64,000 nt of DNA, taken from assembly GCA_009901575.1 (NCBI GenBank), contig WXYP01000001.1:124001-188000 (forward strand), given 5' to 3'. The translations under genes and the position numbers were made by a program. This DNA comes from Flavobacteriaceae bacterium R38 (lineage in GTDB: Bacteria > Bacteroidota > Bacteroidia > Flavobacteriales > Flavobacteriaceae). Under the pieces are notes generated by a model that was not told the DNA's origin, ran no database searches, and saw only the letters and a list, made by a program, of their open reading frames with translations. This document shows, in pieces, positions 38,216-47,684 of this stretch (its first letter is position 1; every line of letters begins with the position of its first letter).

Positions 38216-38253
38216 ATTTGATCAATAGTTTTTTTACTAAATCACAATAAATA

Positions 38254-38808
38254 TTATTTAAGTTTTCTAAGTTTTAACGAGAACCATATACTAAATACTC
38301 CGGTAGAAATTAAAGCTAACCCTGTCCAAATTACTATTGTAATTCCAGAAAATAAAGGGTTCCATAAGAGTAGGATAGAAAATATGGTTCCCAATAGACC
38401 GATCACCATTAAATTTCCCCAATCTAATACTCTATATCTTTTTAAATCAAGCGAAAAACTGATAGCTCCCATAGACCTAAACAATAATAAGAAACCTAAA
38501 TAAAAAGGTAAGGTAACTATTGAAATTTCAGGGTTTATCAATAATAAGAGGCCAGTTATAGCGGTAATTATCCCAAAGACTAACGACCAACCCCAACTAT
38601 CGATCTCATGCCTGTTTGAAATAGAAAATACAATTTCAAAAACACCTGATACTAAAAATGAAGCACTGAATAATAAGGAAAGGGTTAAATAAGATTCTAT
38701 TGGAGTAAAAAATGTATAAACCCCAATGCCAATAAATACTAAACCAAATAATAATGGCAAGAACCAATATTTGACTGAGTTTTTAACGGTTTTAATAAAA
38801 GTTTTCAT
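38254..38808 (-). CDS. HdeD-like DUF308 membrane protein
   Basis: A 184-residue integral membrane protein with about six helices in three repeated pairs (WFLPLLFGLVFIGIGVY, LLFSASFLVSGVFEIVFSI, GWSLVFGIITAITGLLLLINP), the layout of the HdeD/DUF308 family. In E. coli HdeD is an acid-stress membrane protein; the role here is unknown. Its promoter region contains the shared 16-bp palindrome (38903-38918) and is divergent to the ABC1 kinase gene. Confidence 0.85.
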   Translation of the reverse strand: MKTFIKTVKNSVKYWFLPLLFGLVFIGIGVYTFFTPIESYLTLSLLFSASFLVSGVFEIVFSISNRHEIDSWGWSLVFGIITAITGLLLLINPEISIVTLPFYLGFLLLFRSMGAISFSLDLKRYRVLDWGNLMVIGLLGTIFSILLLWNPLFSGITIVIWTGLALISTGVFSIWFSLKLRKLK

Positions 38809-38902
38809 AATTTTTTGATTTAAAGTTTTTAATTAATTCTATATCTATATTCGAGAACTTCGAAAATATGGGTGCAAGTTATAATGAAGAAAATCAGATG
38901 TT

Positions 38903-38918
38903 TTTAACCTATGGTAAA
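38903..38918. promoter_or_regulatory. 16-bp palindrome, box 1, in the divergent HdeD/ABC1 promoter region
   Basis: TTTAACCTATGGTAAA is the same 16-mer, reverse complemented, as box 2. On the minus strand a TTATAACTTGCAC element follows about 21 bp later, then the HdeD-like start. On the plus strand TACCTTTG (38940-38947) fits the -7 consensus TAnnTTTG in front of the ABC1 gene. The box centre lies near -41 for both directions, so one bound protein could activate both. Confidence 0.6.
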
Positions 38919-39011
38919 AAATAGACATTAGACTGTATTTACCTTTGAGTTAAGTTTTTAAAGCAGAATATTATATCTGTAAAGACATGATTAACTTAAA
39001 AAGACTATGAT

Positions 39012-40691
39012 ATGATTCCTTCTAAATTATCGAGTAAAAAAAGATTAAAGAGATATGGAGAACTAGTGAATGTTCTTATTAAATATGGTTTTGAAGACTT
39101 TGTGTCTAAGAGTAGTTTGAATAAGATTATTCCAGAAAACTATCTTAAAAATCACAATACAGTCAAAAAGAATCTTTCATATTCTACTTTTGAGCGAGTA
39201 AGAATGGTGCTGGAAGAACTGGGGCCAACCTACATAAAATTAGGACAGATTTTTAGTAGTAGAGATGATATTATTCCTCCCAAATTGATCTCGGAACTTG
39301 AAAAATTACAAGATAACGCTCCTGTCGTTGAAGGTTTTGATGTAATAACTGTCATTGAACAAGAATTACAGATACAGGTAGAGGAGCATTTCCAACAAAT
39401 AGAGAAAGAACCTATAGCAACAGCATCAATGGCTCAAGTTCATAAAGCAAAATTACTAGATGGTGAAGATGTAGTTTTAAAAATACAAAAGCCAGATATA
39501 GGAGAAACTATAGAAGCTGACATCGCTGTAATGAAACAACTTGTTAAGAGTTTAGAAAAATTCAGTAATGAAATCCAGACTCTTAACCTTGGTAGTATTT
39601 TACAAACGTTTGAAAAGAGTATCAGAAAAGAACTCAACTTTTTAGAGGAGATTGAGAATAATAAAAGGTTTGCTGAAAATTTTGAAGATAATGAATCTAT
39701 TTACGTTAGTACCGTATATGAACATCTTTCCACCAGCAAAATCATTTGTATGGAATTTATTGATGGCATTAAGGTATCCGATATTGAAACCCTCAAGTTA
39801 GCCAAAATAGATCCACATTCTATATCCAATGTAATTACCGATCTATATTTAGAACAGGTATTGGTACATGGCTTCTTTCATTCAGACCCTCATCCGGGAA
39901 ATATAATGATATTACCGGATTCGTGCCAGGTTTGTTTTATAGATTTTGGGATGATGGATACAGTATTATCCCGGAACAAAGAAGTATTGGAAAATATAAT
40001 AATTTACTTTTTAGAAGGAGATGTTAGAAAAATTTCCCTTTCAATAGAAAACATTGCGGTAAAATATGATATAAAGGATTACAAATCATTCGAATTGGAA
40101 CTAAATGAGATGATTGATAATATTTCTAATACAACGTTACAGAATTTTAAAATTGATGTTGTTTTAAACCAATTCAAAAGCATATTATCAAATAACAATA
40201 TTGTATTGCCAGATTATCTTAACTCTTTAATTAGAGGCCTTATATTAATGGAAGGTGTAGCTGTAAAGTTAAACCCTGATTATAATATTACAGAAAATTT
40301 GATGCCTTACAAAGAGAAAATCTTACATAAACGTTTGAGTCTTCAATATATATTTAAGAAGAACTTAAAACGTTACAGGGATTATATGGAGTTAATTGAT
40401 AATTTTCCTGAAGACATTAATGACATAATAAGAAAAGTAAAAGAAGGAAAATTTGTGATGACTCATCAACATATAGGCATTAAAGACTTTCAAAAATCGT
40501 CTGGAGAGATTGCTAACCGAATAGTTTTTGCCATTATTATAGCGGCTTTATCCATAGGCTCATCTATATTAGTTTTGGCTAAAATGCCTCCATTGTTTAG
40601 AGGTATTCCTTTACTTGGTGCTATAGGATTTTCTTTGTCCTTTATATTTGGAATTTATATTATGATATCGATGGTTAGAAATAGGAAATAA
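39012..40691 (+). CDS. ABC1/AarF/UbiB atypical kinase
   Basis: The 559-residue protein has the family hallmarks: the KxGQ motif (YIKLGQIFSSR, about 77), the Ala-rich loop (ATASMAQVHKA), Lys in VVLKIQ, HSDPHPGNIM for the catalytic loop and IDFGMMD for the metal-binding DFG. Two membrane helices close the protein. UbiB/COQ8 proteins are ATPases that support isoprenoid quinone synthesis; since these bacteria use menaquinone, the substrate here is uncertain. It converges with the cardiolipin synthase gene, 2 bp apart. Confidence 0.93.
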   Translation: MIPSKLSSKKRLKRYGELVNVLIKYGFEDFVSKSSLNKIIPENYLKNHNTVKKNLSYSTFERVRMVLEELGPTYIKLGQIFSSRDDIIPPKLISELEKLQDNAPVVEGFDVITVIEQELQIQVEEHFQQIEKEPIATASMAQVHKAKLLDGEDVVLKIQKPDIGETIEADIAVMKQLVKSLEKFSNEIQTLNLGSILQTFEKSIRKELNFLEEIENNKRFAENFEDNESIYVSTVYEHLSTSKIICMEFIDGIKVSDIETLKLAKIDPHSISNVITDLYLEQVLVHGFFHSDPHPGNIMILPDSCQVCFIDFGMMDTVLSRNKEVLENIIIYFLEGDVRKISLSIENIAVKYDIKDYKSFELELNEMIDNISNTTLQNFKIDVVLNQFKSILSNNNIVLPDYLNSLIRGLILMEGVAVKLNPDYNITENLMPYKEKILHKRLSLQYIFKKNLKRYRDYMELIDNFPEDINDIIRKVKEGKFVMTHQHIGIKDFQKSSGEIANRIVFAIIIAALSIGSSILVLAKMPPLFRGIPLLGAIGFSLSFIFGIYIMISMVRNRK

Positions 40692-40693
40692 AA

Positions 40694-42136
40694 TTAAAAC
40701 ATTGGTGATATCAATCTAGCCACGCGTTCAATGAATTTCTCTGTATATGGTCTGTTTTTCCATGTAATTGGGTCAATTTTTATGGCATTATTTAAATCAT
40801 CATAAAAAGCATTAGACAACTCCATAGCCAACTTTTCATTAAAGACTAAAGCGTTTATTTCAAAATTTAAATCAAAACTTCTTTGATCTAGATTTGCGGT
40901 TCCAATAATGGCTAGCCTGGAATCGCACACCATAGTTTTAGCATGGATAAACCCTTTTTGATATTTGTAAATTTCTATACCTATATCCAATAATTCATCA
41001 TAAAAAGAATGTGAAACCGAATTAACTATTTTTGAATCTGAAATTCCAGGAACTAATAATTTTAAGTTTACACCACTAAGTTTTGCAATTTTTAGCGCAC
41101 TGATTAAGGAGTCATCAGGAACAAAATAAGGTGTTGTAATTAAAATCTCCTCTTTGGATGCCATAATCGCTTGTATTATGGAGTACAATATATTGGGATG
41201 GTCAGAATCTGGTCCTGAAGCGACTATCTGGACGAGTTCTTCGCCTGAATCGCTGTCTAAAAGATCTCTTATTGGAAAATACTCTTCTGTTACACCAATT
41301 TTTTGATTGGAACAAAAATTCCAATCTCCAATAAAAGTTCGTTGTAACATCAAGACAGCCGGGCCTTCAATTTTTAAATGTGTATCCCGCCAAAACAGAT
41401 TATATGTATTCGGGTTTATATATCTGTCGGAAATATTTATACCTCCCACAAAACCTAATTCGCCGTCGACTATAATAATTTTCCGATGGTTCCTGTAGTT
41501 TACCCGACTTGCAAAAACATGCCACCAATATTTATAAAATGGAAATACTTCTACACCAGATGTCTTTAAGTCTTTTACTAGTTTTCTATGAATGCTTCTA
41601 CTGCCAAAATCATCATAGATAAACTTAATTTTGACCCCATCTTGCGCCTTTTCTTTCAGAATCTCTGCTATTTGATTTCCTATGGTATCATTTTCATAGA
41701 TGTAATATTCAATATGTATATGATGTTTTGCTTTTTGCAATGCCTTTATCACCTCTTCAAACTTTTGCTCACCATTGATTAATAATTTGGTCTTATTATT
41801 AATTGTGATTTGGTTTTCCAGATTATCCAAATGCACCAATTTGGAAAAGTGTTTTAACCGTTTTTTATTTTTGTTCAAAATGTTTTTTGAAAATTCTCCT
41901 ATTCTTTCTCTCAATTTAGGATAGGCAACTTTGTCTATTTCCAGCTTTTTGGAATACATTTTATGCGAACGATAATTGACCCCGACAGTATAATAAACAA
42001 TCATCCCTAAAACTGGAAAAGTGAATACCAAAAAAAGATAAGCTAGTGCTTTTGTTGAAGACCTGGTATTAAAAATTACAATAATTCCAGTAATAAATGC
42101 CAATAGATATGATGTTATGATAATGCCTGTAAGCAC
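40694..42136 (-). CDS. cls: Cardiolipin synthase (phospholipase D family)
   Basis: The 480-residue protein has two N-terminal membrane helices and two HKD motifs: HRKIIIVDGELGFVGGIN (about 217) and HAKTMVCDSRLAIIGTANLD (about 398). This is the bacterial Cls layout, joining two phosphatidylglycerols into cardiolipin at the inner membrane. The neighbouring patatin and MscS genes suggest a membrane-stress context. Confidence 0.92.
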   Translation of the reverse strand: MLTGIIITSYLLAFITGIIVIFNTRSSTKALAYLFLVFTFPVLGMIVYYTVGVNYRSHKMYSKKLEIDKVAYPKLRERIGEFSKNILNKNKKRLKHFSKLVHLDNLENQITINNKTKLLINGEQKFEEVIKALQKAKHHIHIEYYIYENDTIGNQIAEILKEKAQDGVKIKFIYDDFGSRSIHRKLVKDLKTSGVEVFPFYKYWWHVFASRVNYRNHRKIIIVDGELGFVGGINISDRYINPNTYNLFWRDTHLKIEGPAVLMLQRTFIGDWNFCSNQKIGVTEEYFPIRDLLDSDSGEELVQIVASGPDSDHPNILYSIIQAIMASKEEILITTPYFVPDDSLISALKIAKLSGVNLKLLVPGISDSKIVNSVSHSFYDELLDIGIEIYKYQKGFIHAKTMVCDSRLAIIGTANLDQRSFDLNFEINALVFNEKLAMELSNAFYDDLNNAIKIDPITWKNRPYTEKFIERVARLISPMF

Positions 42137-42289
42137 AGCTTAGAATTTTTATTTGTTATAAGAATAAATTTTATGATATTGGGAAATAAGATAACTAAAT
42201 TATTATAGATCTGTTTTTAATCGGCCGAAGTATCTGATACCTTTAGACAGTCATTGAAACGATTTTAATTTATTAAAAAGTTTAGAAGC

Positions 42290-43057
42290 ATGCATGAATT
42301 TGGGATTGTATTATCAGGAGGAGGTGTTAAAGGAGCTGCCCATGTTGGTGTAATAAAGGCTTTAGAAGAGCACAATTTAAAGCCAACGTGTATTGCAGGC
42401 ACAAGTGCGGGTGCACTGGCAGGTGCATTTTATGCCTCTGGTCATTCTGCAGATGAAATCATGGAAATCATTACAAGTAAAAACTTCTTTAAACTAAAAG
42501 CCTTTACTTGGTCTAAAGCTGGTTTATTAGATGCAGAGATATTGATGGGAGAGTTTAAGAAATATTTTAGAGGCAAAAGTTTTGAATCCCTGGAAATAGA
42601 ACTACACGTAGCTACAACAGACATTGTAAAGGGGACGCTACAAATATTTAATTCTGGATCTTTAATGAAACCATTAATGGCTTCTTGTGCTTTTCCATTT
42701 ATTTTTGCACCAGTCAAAATAAATAATTCGTTGTATTCTGATGGTGGGATTATCAATAATTTTCCAGTAGAAACAATAATTGAGAAATCGAAAAACGTGC
42801 TTGGAGTCTATGTTAGTCCGTTACGTAAAATAACCGAGGAAAAACTGAACAGCTCAATAGATGTAGCTGATAGAGCTTACCGTATTTCAAATAGATATGA
42901 ATCTTTAAACAAATTAGATTTATGTACATGGTCCATAAACCCAATGGAATTAGAAAACTATGGAACTTTTACCATAAGTAAGATTCGTGAAATATATGAA
43001 ATTGGATATCTTCACGGAAAAGATATAGCCTTGAAAATCAAAAATGATTTAATGTAA
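42290..43057 (+). CDS. Patatin-like phospholipase
   Basis: A 255-residue patatin domain with the oxyanion glycines GGGVKG (about 9-14), the nucleophile elbow GTSAG (Ser about 39) and the catalytic Asp in SDGGIINNFPV (about 152), giving the Ser-Asp dyad. There is no signal peptide, so it acts on lipids from the cytoplasmic side unless exported otherwise. It is the only plus-strand gene in this part of the block apart from the ABC1 kinase. Confidence 0.92.
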   Translation: MHEFGIVLSGGGVKGAAHVGVIKALEEHNLKPTCIAGTSAGALAGAFYASGHSADEIMEIITSKNFFKLKAFTWSKAGLLDAEILMGEFKKYFRGKSFESLEIELHVATTDIVKGTLQIFNSGSLMKPLMASCAFPFIFAPVKINNSLYSDGGIINNFPVETIIEKSKNVLGVYVSPLRKITEEKLNSSIDVADRAYRISNRYESLNKLDLCTWSINPMELENYGTFTISKIREIYEIGYLHGKDIALKIKNDLM

Positions 43058-43098
43058 TTATCTAACTCTTCAATCATACGTATTCAATACCCAATAAG

Positions 43099-43947
43099 CT
43101 ACCGTTGGACAATTGTGGTAATAGGAAACGGAATTTCAATATTATGTGCATCGAATGATTGTGTCAGCGTTTTTATAGCTTTGCTCTTAACCTGAAGCGC
43201 AGTTAAATTTTCGGTTGCATTTGCCCAAAACCGAAGTATGAAATTAATAGAGCTATCACCAAATTCACTGAAGTATAACTCTACTTCCTCATCTTCAGAT
43301 GGTGGGAAAATGTCACTTATTGCATTTGTAGCTATCTTTTCTACCTCTTCGAGATTAGAGTCATAAGCAACTCCACAGTTAATGGTTGTCCGAACACGCT
43401 TTGTAAGTCCAAAATTCTTGAATGGCTTTTCAATGATTTCTTTATTAGGTATGACAACAATATTATTATCGGCTTCTTTTAATTTTGTGTTTCGGAGATT
43501 GATCTCTACAATTGCTCCACTAAATCCGTTAGTTTCAACCCAATCACCAATATCAAGAATATCGTTAACTGCCAGATAGAAGCCAGATAATGTATTGGAT
43601 AGCGTACCCTGTAATGCTAAACTTAGAGCTACACCAGTAACCCCGGCACCAGCGAGTAACGTTTTTAACGTACCGTCTAAATTTAATACTGATAGTGCTA
43701 ATGCCAATCCCAAAAACAATATCAACAAGGAGCCTAATCTAGCAATTAAACTCCTGATAGATAATTGTTTTATATGCCTTTTTAATGATTTGTTTATAAT
43801 AGTATTGGCTGTATTGGATAACCAATAAAAAATAATACAGACTAGAATTGCTATAACAATATTGGGGAAATTGTATATAGCTTTGTCTATCCAGAGAAAT
43901 ACTTTTTCTCGTAATAATTCCCATGATGAACTGAATTGATTTTCCAT
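43099..43947 (-). CDS. Small-conductance mechanosensitive channel (MscS family)
   Basis: The 282-residue protein has three N-terminal membrane helices with the pore-lining third helix rich in Gly and Ala (LLAGAGVTGVALSLALQGTLSNTLSG), followed by the beta domain (DILDIGDWVETNGFSGAIVEINLRNT) and the alpha/beta cytoplasmic part. It matches MscS in length (286 in E. coli). It would release osmolytes on hypo-osmotic shock. A small DUF2798 gene precedes it by 36 bp on the same strand. Confidence 0.93.
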   Translation of the reverse strand: MENQFSSSWELLREKVFLWIDKAIYNFPNIVIAILVCIIFYWLSNTANTIINKSLKRHIKQLSIRSLIARLGSLLILFLGLALALSVLNLDGTLKTLLAGAGVTGVALSLALQGTLSNTLSGFYLAVNDILDIGDWVETNGFSGAIVEINLRNTKLKEADNNIVVIPNKEIIEKPFKNFGLTKRVRTTINCGVAYDSNLEEVEKIATNAISDIFPPSEDEEVELYFSEFGDSSINFILRFWANATENLTALQVKSKAIKTLTQSFDAHNIEIPFPITTIVQR

Positions 43948-43983
43948 AAAAGTGTTTTCAATTGAAATTTTAAAGTACAGTGT

Positions 43984-44256
43984 CTAACGTTTAACATTTA
44001 CCTTTTTTCTTTTGAAAATATAATCTATTAACATATCAATAAGTGGTGCTATGAATAGAATAGCGGGAATTACAAGAATGTATGCCAATCCCCAAGATTT
44101 AAACCAAATTTTAATAAAACGCTCGTTAAAGCCAATGTTTATTGCTACAATGGAAAAAGAGATTATACATGTTGTTACTAGTCCCATTAAAAATGCAAAA
44201 ATGAATTTCTTAAGATTTTCATTTTCAGCTTGGAGTTTTAATTTTTGTTTTTTCAT
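43984..44256 (-). CDS. DUF2798-type small membrane protein
   Basis: A 90-residue protein with two membrane helices (FIFAFLMGLVTTCIISFSIV and LAYILVIPAILFIAPLID) separated by RFIKIWFKSWG, the usual DUF2798 pattern. Ends are Lys/Arg-rich. Function is unknown; it is likely cotranscribed with mscS. Confidence 0.8.
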   Translation of the reverse strand: MKKQKLKLQAENENLKKFIFAFLMGLVTTCIISFSIVAINIGFNERFIKIWFKSWGLAYILVIPAILFIAPLIDMLIDYIFKRKKVNVKR

Positions 44257-44278
44257 TTATATTAAATTTAAAATCAAG

Positions 44279-44311
44279 CATGCATTGCCTTTATAGTTTC
44301 GACAATGCATG
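44279..44311. terminator. Hairpin between aldehyde dehydrogenase and DUF2798 genes
   Basis: A 9-bp perfect inverted repeat catgcattg/caatgcatg with a 15-nt loop. Its weak T run makes it a possible rather than a clear terminator. Confidence 0.4.
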
Positions 44312-44358
44312 TGAGTTTTTAGTTTCATAATTATCTTTAGTTTTTTTGTATGATACGG

Positions 44359-45756
44359 TTAACTTAAAGCTTTCATTATTTTCATGCGCTTGTCGCTATA
44401 TCCATAATACTTCAAATTGGTTTCTAAAGATGTTGGTTTGTCAAGAATGCCCTTGAAATTAGAGAAACACTCAAAGCTATATTTACCATGGTAACGCCCC
44501 ATTCCACTGTTTCCAACTCCACCAAAAGGAATGTTAGGATTAGAAATCTGCATTACACAATCGTTGATAGCTCCATTACCAAATGGAATTTCTTTTAAGA
44601 AGCGTTTCTTAGCAGTAGCATCATTAGAAAAAAGATAAGCAGCCAATGGTTTTTCGTATCTTTTGATGATTTCAAAAGCTTCATCCAGAGTTTCATATTC
44701 GATTACAGGTAAAACAGGTCCAAATATTTCATCTTGCATTACAGCATCATCTAAAGTAACATTATTAAGAATAGTAGGGTTTATAACTCGCTTTTCTCGA
44801 TCATAAGTCCCTCCATAATATACTTTTTCCGGATCAATTAGTTTAACTACTCTATCAAAGTTTCGTTCGTTAATAATTTGAACAAAGTTTTTATTTTCTA
44901 TCGAAAAGTTATGCTTTTCAATTTCTTCAACAGCTAGTTTTAGGAACTCATCTTTTCTGTCTTTATGTACTAATGCATAATCTGCTGTGATACAGAACTG
45001 ACCTGAGTTGACGAATCTAGCCCAAATCATTCTCTTAACTCCCATCTTAAGATCACTATCTTCGGTAAAAATTGATGGATTTTTTCCTCCTAACTCTAAA
45101 GTAACATTGGTTAAATGCTCTGCTGCTGCTTTATTAACAATTTTACCTACCATTGGGCTACCAGTAAAGAAGATTTTATCATAACGTTGTTTTAATAACG
45201 CTGTCGTTTCTGGAATAGCACCTTCAACAACTTTAAGGTAATTTGGATCAAAATTGTCATTTATGATCTTTGCCATTATAGCACTTGTATTTGCAGGTAA
45301 TTCACTTGGTTTTAAAATAGTTGTGTTACCAGCAGCCATTGATCCAATAAGAGGTGTTAATGATAAATTGTAAGGTAAATTCCAAGCCCCAATAACTAAA
45401 CTTACTCCTAGTGGTTCTGGAACTAAATAACTCTTAGCAGGAAAGTTGAATAAATTTGTTTTCAGACTTTTATGTTTCATCCATTTTTTAACATTTTTAA
45501 TAGCAACGTCTATTTCGTCTAATAATGGATAAAATTCAATTAATTGATTTTCGTATTTAGATTTACTAAAATCGTTAAAGATTGCACGGTGCATATCTTC
45601 TTCATGTTTTAATAAAAGAGACTTTAGTTTTTTTAGTTGCTCAATTCTAAAACCTGCCGATAATGTTGCATTTGTATTGTAATACTTTCTTTGATTATCA
45701 ACCAACTCTTTCATTTGGTTGTCCAAGAGAGCTTCGTTATTTTGTGTTGTATTCAT
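44359..45756 (-). CDS. Aldehyde dehydrogenase (class 3-like)
   Basis: The 465-residue enzyme has the NAD(P)-binding segment GAWNLPYNLSLTPLIGSMAAGNT, FTGSPMVGK, the general base in LELGGKNPSIF (Glu about 219) and the nucleophile in NSGQFCITADY (Cys about 253). The NSGQFC form and the C-terminal GNSGMGRYHGKYSFECFS resemble class 3 fatty aldehyde dehydrogenases, sometimes membrane-associated. It follows the SDR gene by 28 bp, suggesting an alcohol-to-aldehyde-to-acid pair or detoxification of lipid-derived aldehydes. Confidence 0.92.
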   Translation of the reverse strand: MNTTQNNEALLDNQMKELVDNQRKYYNTNATLSAGFRIEQLKKLKSLLLKHEEDMHRAIFNDFSKSKYENQLIEFYPLLDEIDVAIKNVKKWMKHKSLKTNLFNFPAKSYLVPEPLGVSLVIGAWNLPYNLSLTPLIGSMAAGNTTILKPSELPANTSAIMAKIINDNFDPNYLKVVEGAIPETTALLKQRYDKIFFTGSPMVGKIVNKAAAEHLTNVTLELGGKNPSIFTEDSDLKMGVKRMIWARFVNSGQFCITADYALVHKDRKDEFLKLAVEEIEKHNFSIENKNFVQIINERNFDRVVKLIDPEKVYYGGTYDREKRVINPTILNNVTLDDAVMQDEIFGPVLPVIEYETLDEAFEIIKRYEKPLAAYLFSNDATAKKRFLKEIPFGNGAINDCVMQISNPNIPFGGVGNSGMGRYHGKYSFECFSNFKGILDKPTSLETNLKYYGYSDKRMKIMKALS

Positions 45757-45784
45757 GATTTTTGTTTATGTAATTGTTAATGAT

Positions 45785-46570
45785 TTATTTGGTCTGCTGA
45801 CCTTTTCTTATTTTTTCGATTAATTTCTTTTGAGGAACGAATGGTACAAGCTTAAATTCAAGTTTCTGCATTCCAGATACGCCAGAAATAATTTCAAGTT
45901 CACCCTCCATCATAGCATCATAACCATCTCGTGCTACCTCAGCAGGGCTTGCTGTTTTGTTGTAAATCGATGTTTTTTCCATTCCTGAATGAGCTCCAAA
46001 CCCTGTTTCGGTTGGGCCAGGTAATAAAGCTGTGATTGTCACACTTGAGTCGTTTAATTCACCATAGATTGAACGTGTTAATGAGGTTACAAATGCCTTA
46101 CTAGCAAAATATACTGCTTGACCAGGGCCAGGGATTAAACTTACTGTAGAAGAAACATTAAGTACCTTCCCTTCATCTCTTTTAATAAAATCTGGTAAAA
46201 AGAATTTAGTAAGGCCTGTTAATGCAACAACATCAACTTGAATCATTGCTAAATCTTGTTCCCATGTTCTTTCGTGAAAGTTTCCAACCCCTCCAAAACC
46301 AGCATTATTAATCAGATAATTAACTTCAATACCTTCGTTTTTTAACTCTTCGTAGATCTCCTTTGAAGCATTTATTTCTGTAAGGTCTTTTGTTATGGTA
46401 TAAACCTTAATTCCATACTGGAACTCCAGCTTGTCTTTAAGTTCAGCTAGACCATCTGAATTCATATCTATGGCAACAATATCACCGCCTTTTTCTGCAT
46501 GAATTTTTGAAAATTCACTTCCAATTCCACCAGCTGCACCAGTGATTAATGCTGTTTTACTTGTTTTCAT
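45785..46570 (-). CDS. Short-chain dehydrogenase/reductase
   Basis: A 261-residue SDR with the cofactor loop TGAAGGIGSEF (about 10-20), NNAG (about 88-91), catalytic Ser in NVSSTVS and YFASK (Tyr/Lys catalytic pair, about 153-157). Asp after the second strand (VAIDMN) suggests NAD+ preference. It is the first gene of an SDR-aldehyde dehydrogenase operon whose promoter carries box 2. Confidence 0.9.
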   Translation of the reverse strand: MKTSKTALITGAAGGIGSEFSKIHAEKGGDIVAIDMNSDGLAELKDKLEFQYGIKVYTITKDLTEINASKEIYEELKNEGIEVNYLINNAGFGGVGNFHERTWEQDLAMIQVDVVALTGLTKFFLPDFIKRDEGKVLNVSSTVSLIPGPGQAVYFASKAFVTSLTRSIYGELNDSSVTITALLPGPTETGFGAHSGMEKTSIYNKTASPAEVARDGYDAMMEGELEIISGVSGMQKLEFKLVPFVPQKKLIEKIRKGQQTK

Positions 46571-46656
46571 AATTTTATTTTTAATGCGTTAAACTTTTTT
46601 GATTATTTTTTGTTTTTAAATTCGAGTGCAAGTTATAACGAGTAGGAATGGAGTCT

Positions 46657-46672
46657 TTTACCATAGGTTAAA
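46657..46672. promoter_or_regulatory. 16-bp palindrome, box 2, in front of the SDR-aldehyde dehydrogenase operon
   Basis: TTTACCATAGGTTAAA is the exact reverse complement of box 1. On the minus strand it is followed 20-21 nt later by TTATAACTTGCACTCGA, as at box 1, and the SDR ATG is at 46570. The spacing would put the box near -40. Confidence 0.6.
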
Positions 46673-46675
46673 AAA

Positions 46676-47071
46676 TCAAATTGTTTTGATTTTTTTGTTT
46701 ATAATCAAATGATTTTCCTGCCCAGGTTCTGTTAGAACCTCATTCCCTTTAGACACCCAATGTGCTTTGATGCCCAAAAAATCGATACCAATCTTTGATG
46801 AATCTAATTTTAAGGCAGCGGCAATTCCATTTATCAATTCTGATTTTAATTTCTCAATAGTTATAGAAGTTCTATTACCTCCAATTCGAATATTACCCAA
46901 CAGGGTAAGCTTGTTTTGATTTTTTAGTTGATATCCAGACATGAAGGTTGCCGTTATATATTCTAATGGAGTGCCAGTGACTCTAAAGTGTATCTCAGTA
47001 ATCTTTTTAGAGATCTTTTGCATTTGCTCATCGATAAGCTTTTCTTTTGTAAGTATTATATAAACAGGCAT
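46676..47071 (-). CDS. Tautomerase-superfamily protein (cis-CaaD/4-OT-like)
   Basis: The 131-residue protein begins MPVYIIL, so after Met removal it exposes the catalytic Pro1 of tautomerases. The second half (GNIRIGGNRTSITIEKLKSELINGIAAALKLDSSKIG) repeats the beta-alpha-beta unit of the fold. Such enzymes isomerise enols or dehalogenate small acids; the substrate is not visible. It lies 11 bp after a second tautomerase-like gene under box 3. Confidence 0.75.
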   Translation of the reverse strand: MPVYIILTKEKLIDEQMQKISKKITEIHFRVTGTPLEYITATFMSGYQLKNQNKLTLLGNIRIGGNRTSITIEKLKSELINGIAAALKLDSSKIGIDFLGIKAHWVSKGNEVLTEPGQENHLIINKKIKTI

Positions 47072-47082
47072 ATTTTGGTTTT

Positions 47083-47535
47083 TTAAAATGATGAATTAAA
47101 AGCGTAATAACCATTACGTGCTTTATTAAATACTTGGCCTAGCATGACATTTAAATAAAACTTTACTTTTCCATAGTGAGTTAAATGTTCACTTTTCTTA
47201 GAAATAAAAGCCTCAAATGCTGGCGCTTCTATAATTGCTATTATGAGGTCGTCATTATGTTGGCCAGTAATACATAACCAATCTTTAGAGAGGCTTTCGA
47301 ACATATTAAGTCTGCTTTCCTGTGGAAAACCCACCTCACACCCAATACTAATGATTGAAGGTTGTATGATTTCGCTGTTCCTGTAAGTATTGCCCTTGGG
47401 AATAAGGTTCCATACAATTTTTAAGTCTCCCTTAGAGATATGTATCCTATAGTTTTGCAGAACTATTTGTTCTAGACTGCGAATCTGAGCATCTGAAAAC
47501 TGTCCTTTTATTATTGTTATTAAAGCTTTGTTCAT
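47083..47535 (-). CDS. Divergent tautomerase-fold protein without Pro1
   Basis: I start at the ATG at 47535; the open frame extends to 47619, but that stretch contains box 3. The 150-residue product has SLSKDWLCITGQHNDDLIIAIIEAP, which matches the second beta-alpha-beta unit of 4-OT/CaaD-like proteins. Residue 2 is Asn, so the catalytic N-terminal Pro is missing. It may be a heteromeric partner of the next gene. The family assignment rests on pattern, not a search. Confidence 0.6.
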   Translation of the reverse strand: MNKALITIIKGQFSDAQIRSLEQIVLQNYRIHISKGDLKIVWNLIPKGNTYRNSEIIQPSIISIGCEVGFPQESRLNMFESLSKDWLCITGQHNDDLIIAIIEAPAFEAFISKKSEHLTHYGKVKFYLNVMLGQVFNKARNGYYAFNSSF

Positions 47536-47590
47536 AGCTTGTGTTTTTATTAATATCGAGTGTAAATTATGACTGCTTGAATCTGGTTCT

Positions 47591-47606
47591 TTTGCCCTAT
47601 AGTAAA
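47591..47606. promoter_or_regulatory. 16-bp palindrome, box 3, in front of the tautomerase pair
   Basis: TTTGCCCTATAGTAAA shares 12 of 16 bases with box 1 in the same orientation. On the minus strand TCATAATTTACACTCGA follows at the same distance as in boxes 1 and 2, with the ATG of the first tautomerase-like gene at 47535. Confidence 0.55.
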
Positions 47607-47684
47607 AAAGGGTAAGCACTCATTATTTATCATCTTTAGGAAATAGAAAGAGATTTCTTTGGAGTGATCTTCTTGCAAGAAGTG

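Noticed and set aside
47607-47619. Extended start for the 150-residue tautomerase-like protein at 47619
   Set aside because: The extension would run through box 3 and the -10-like element and adds residues without family resemblance.
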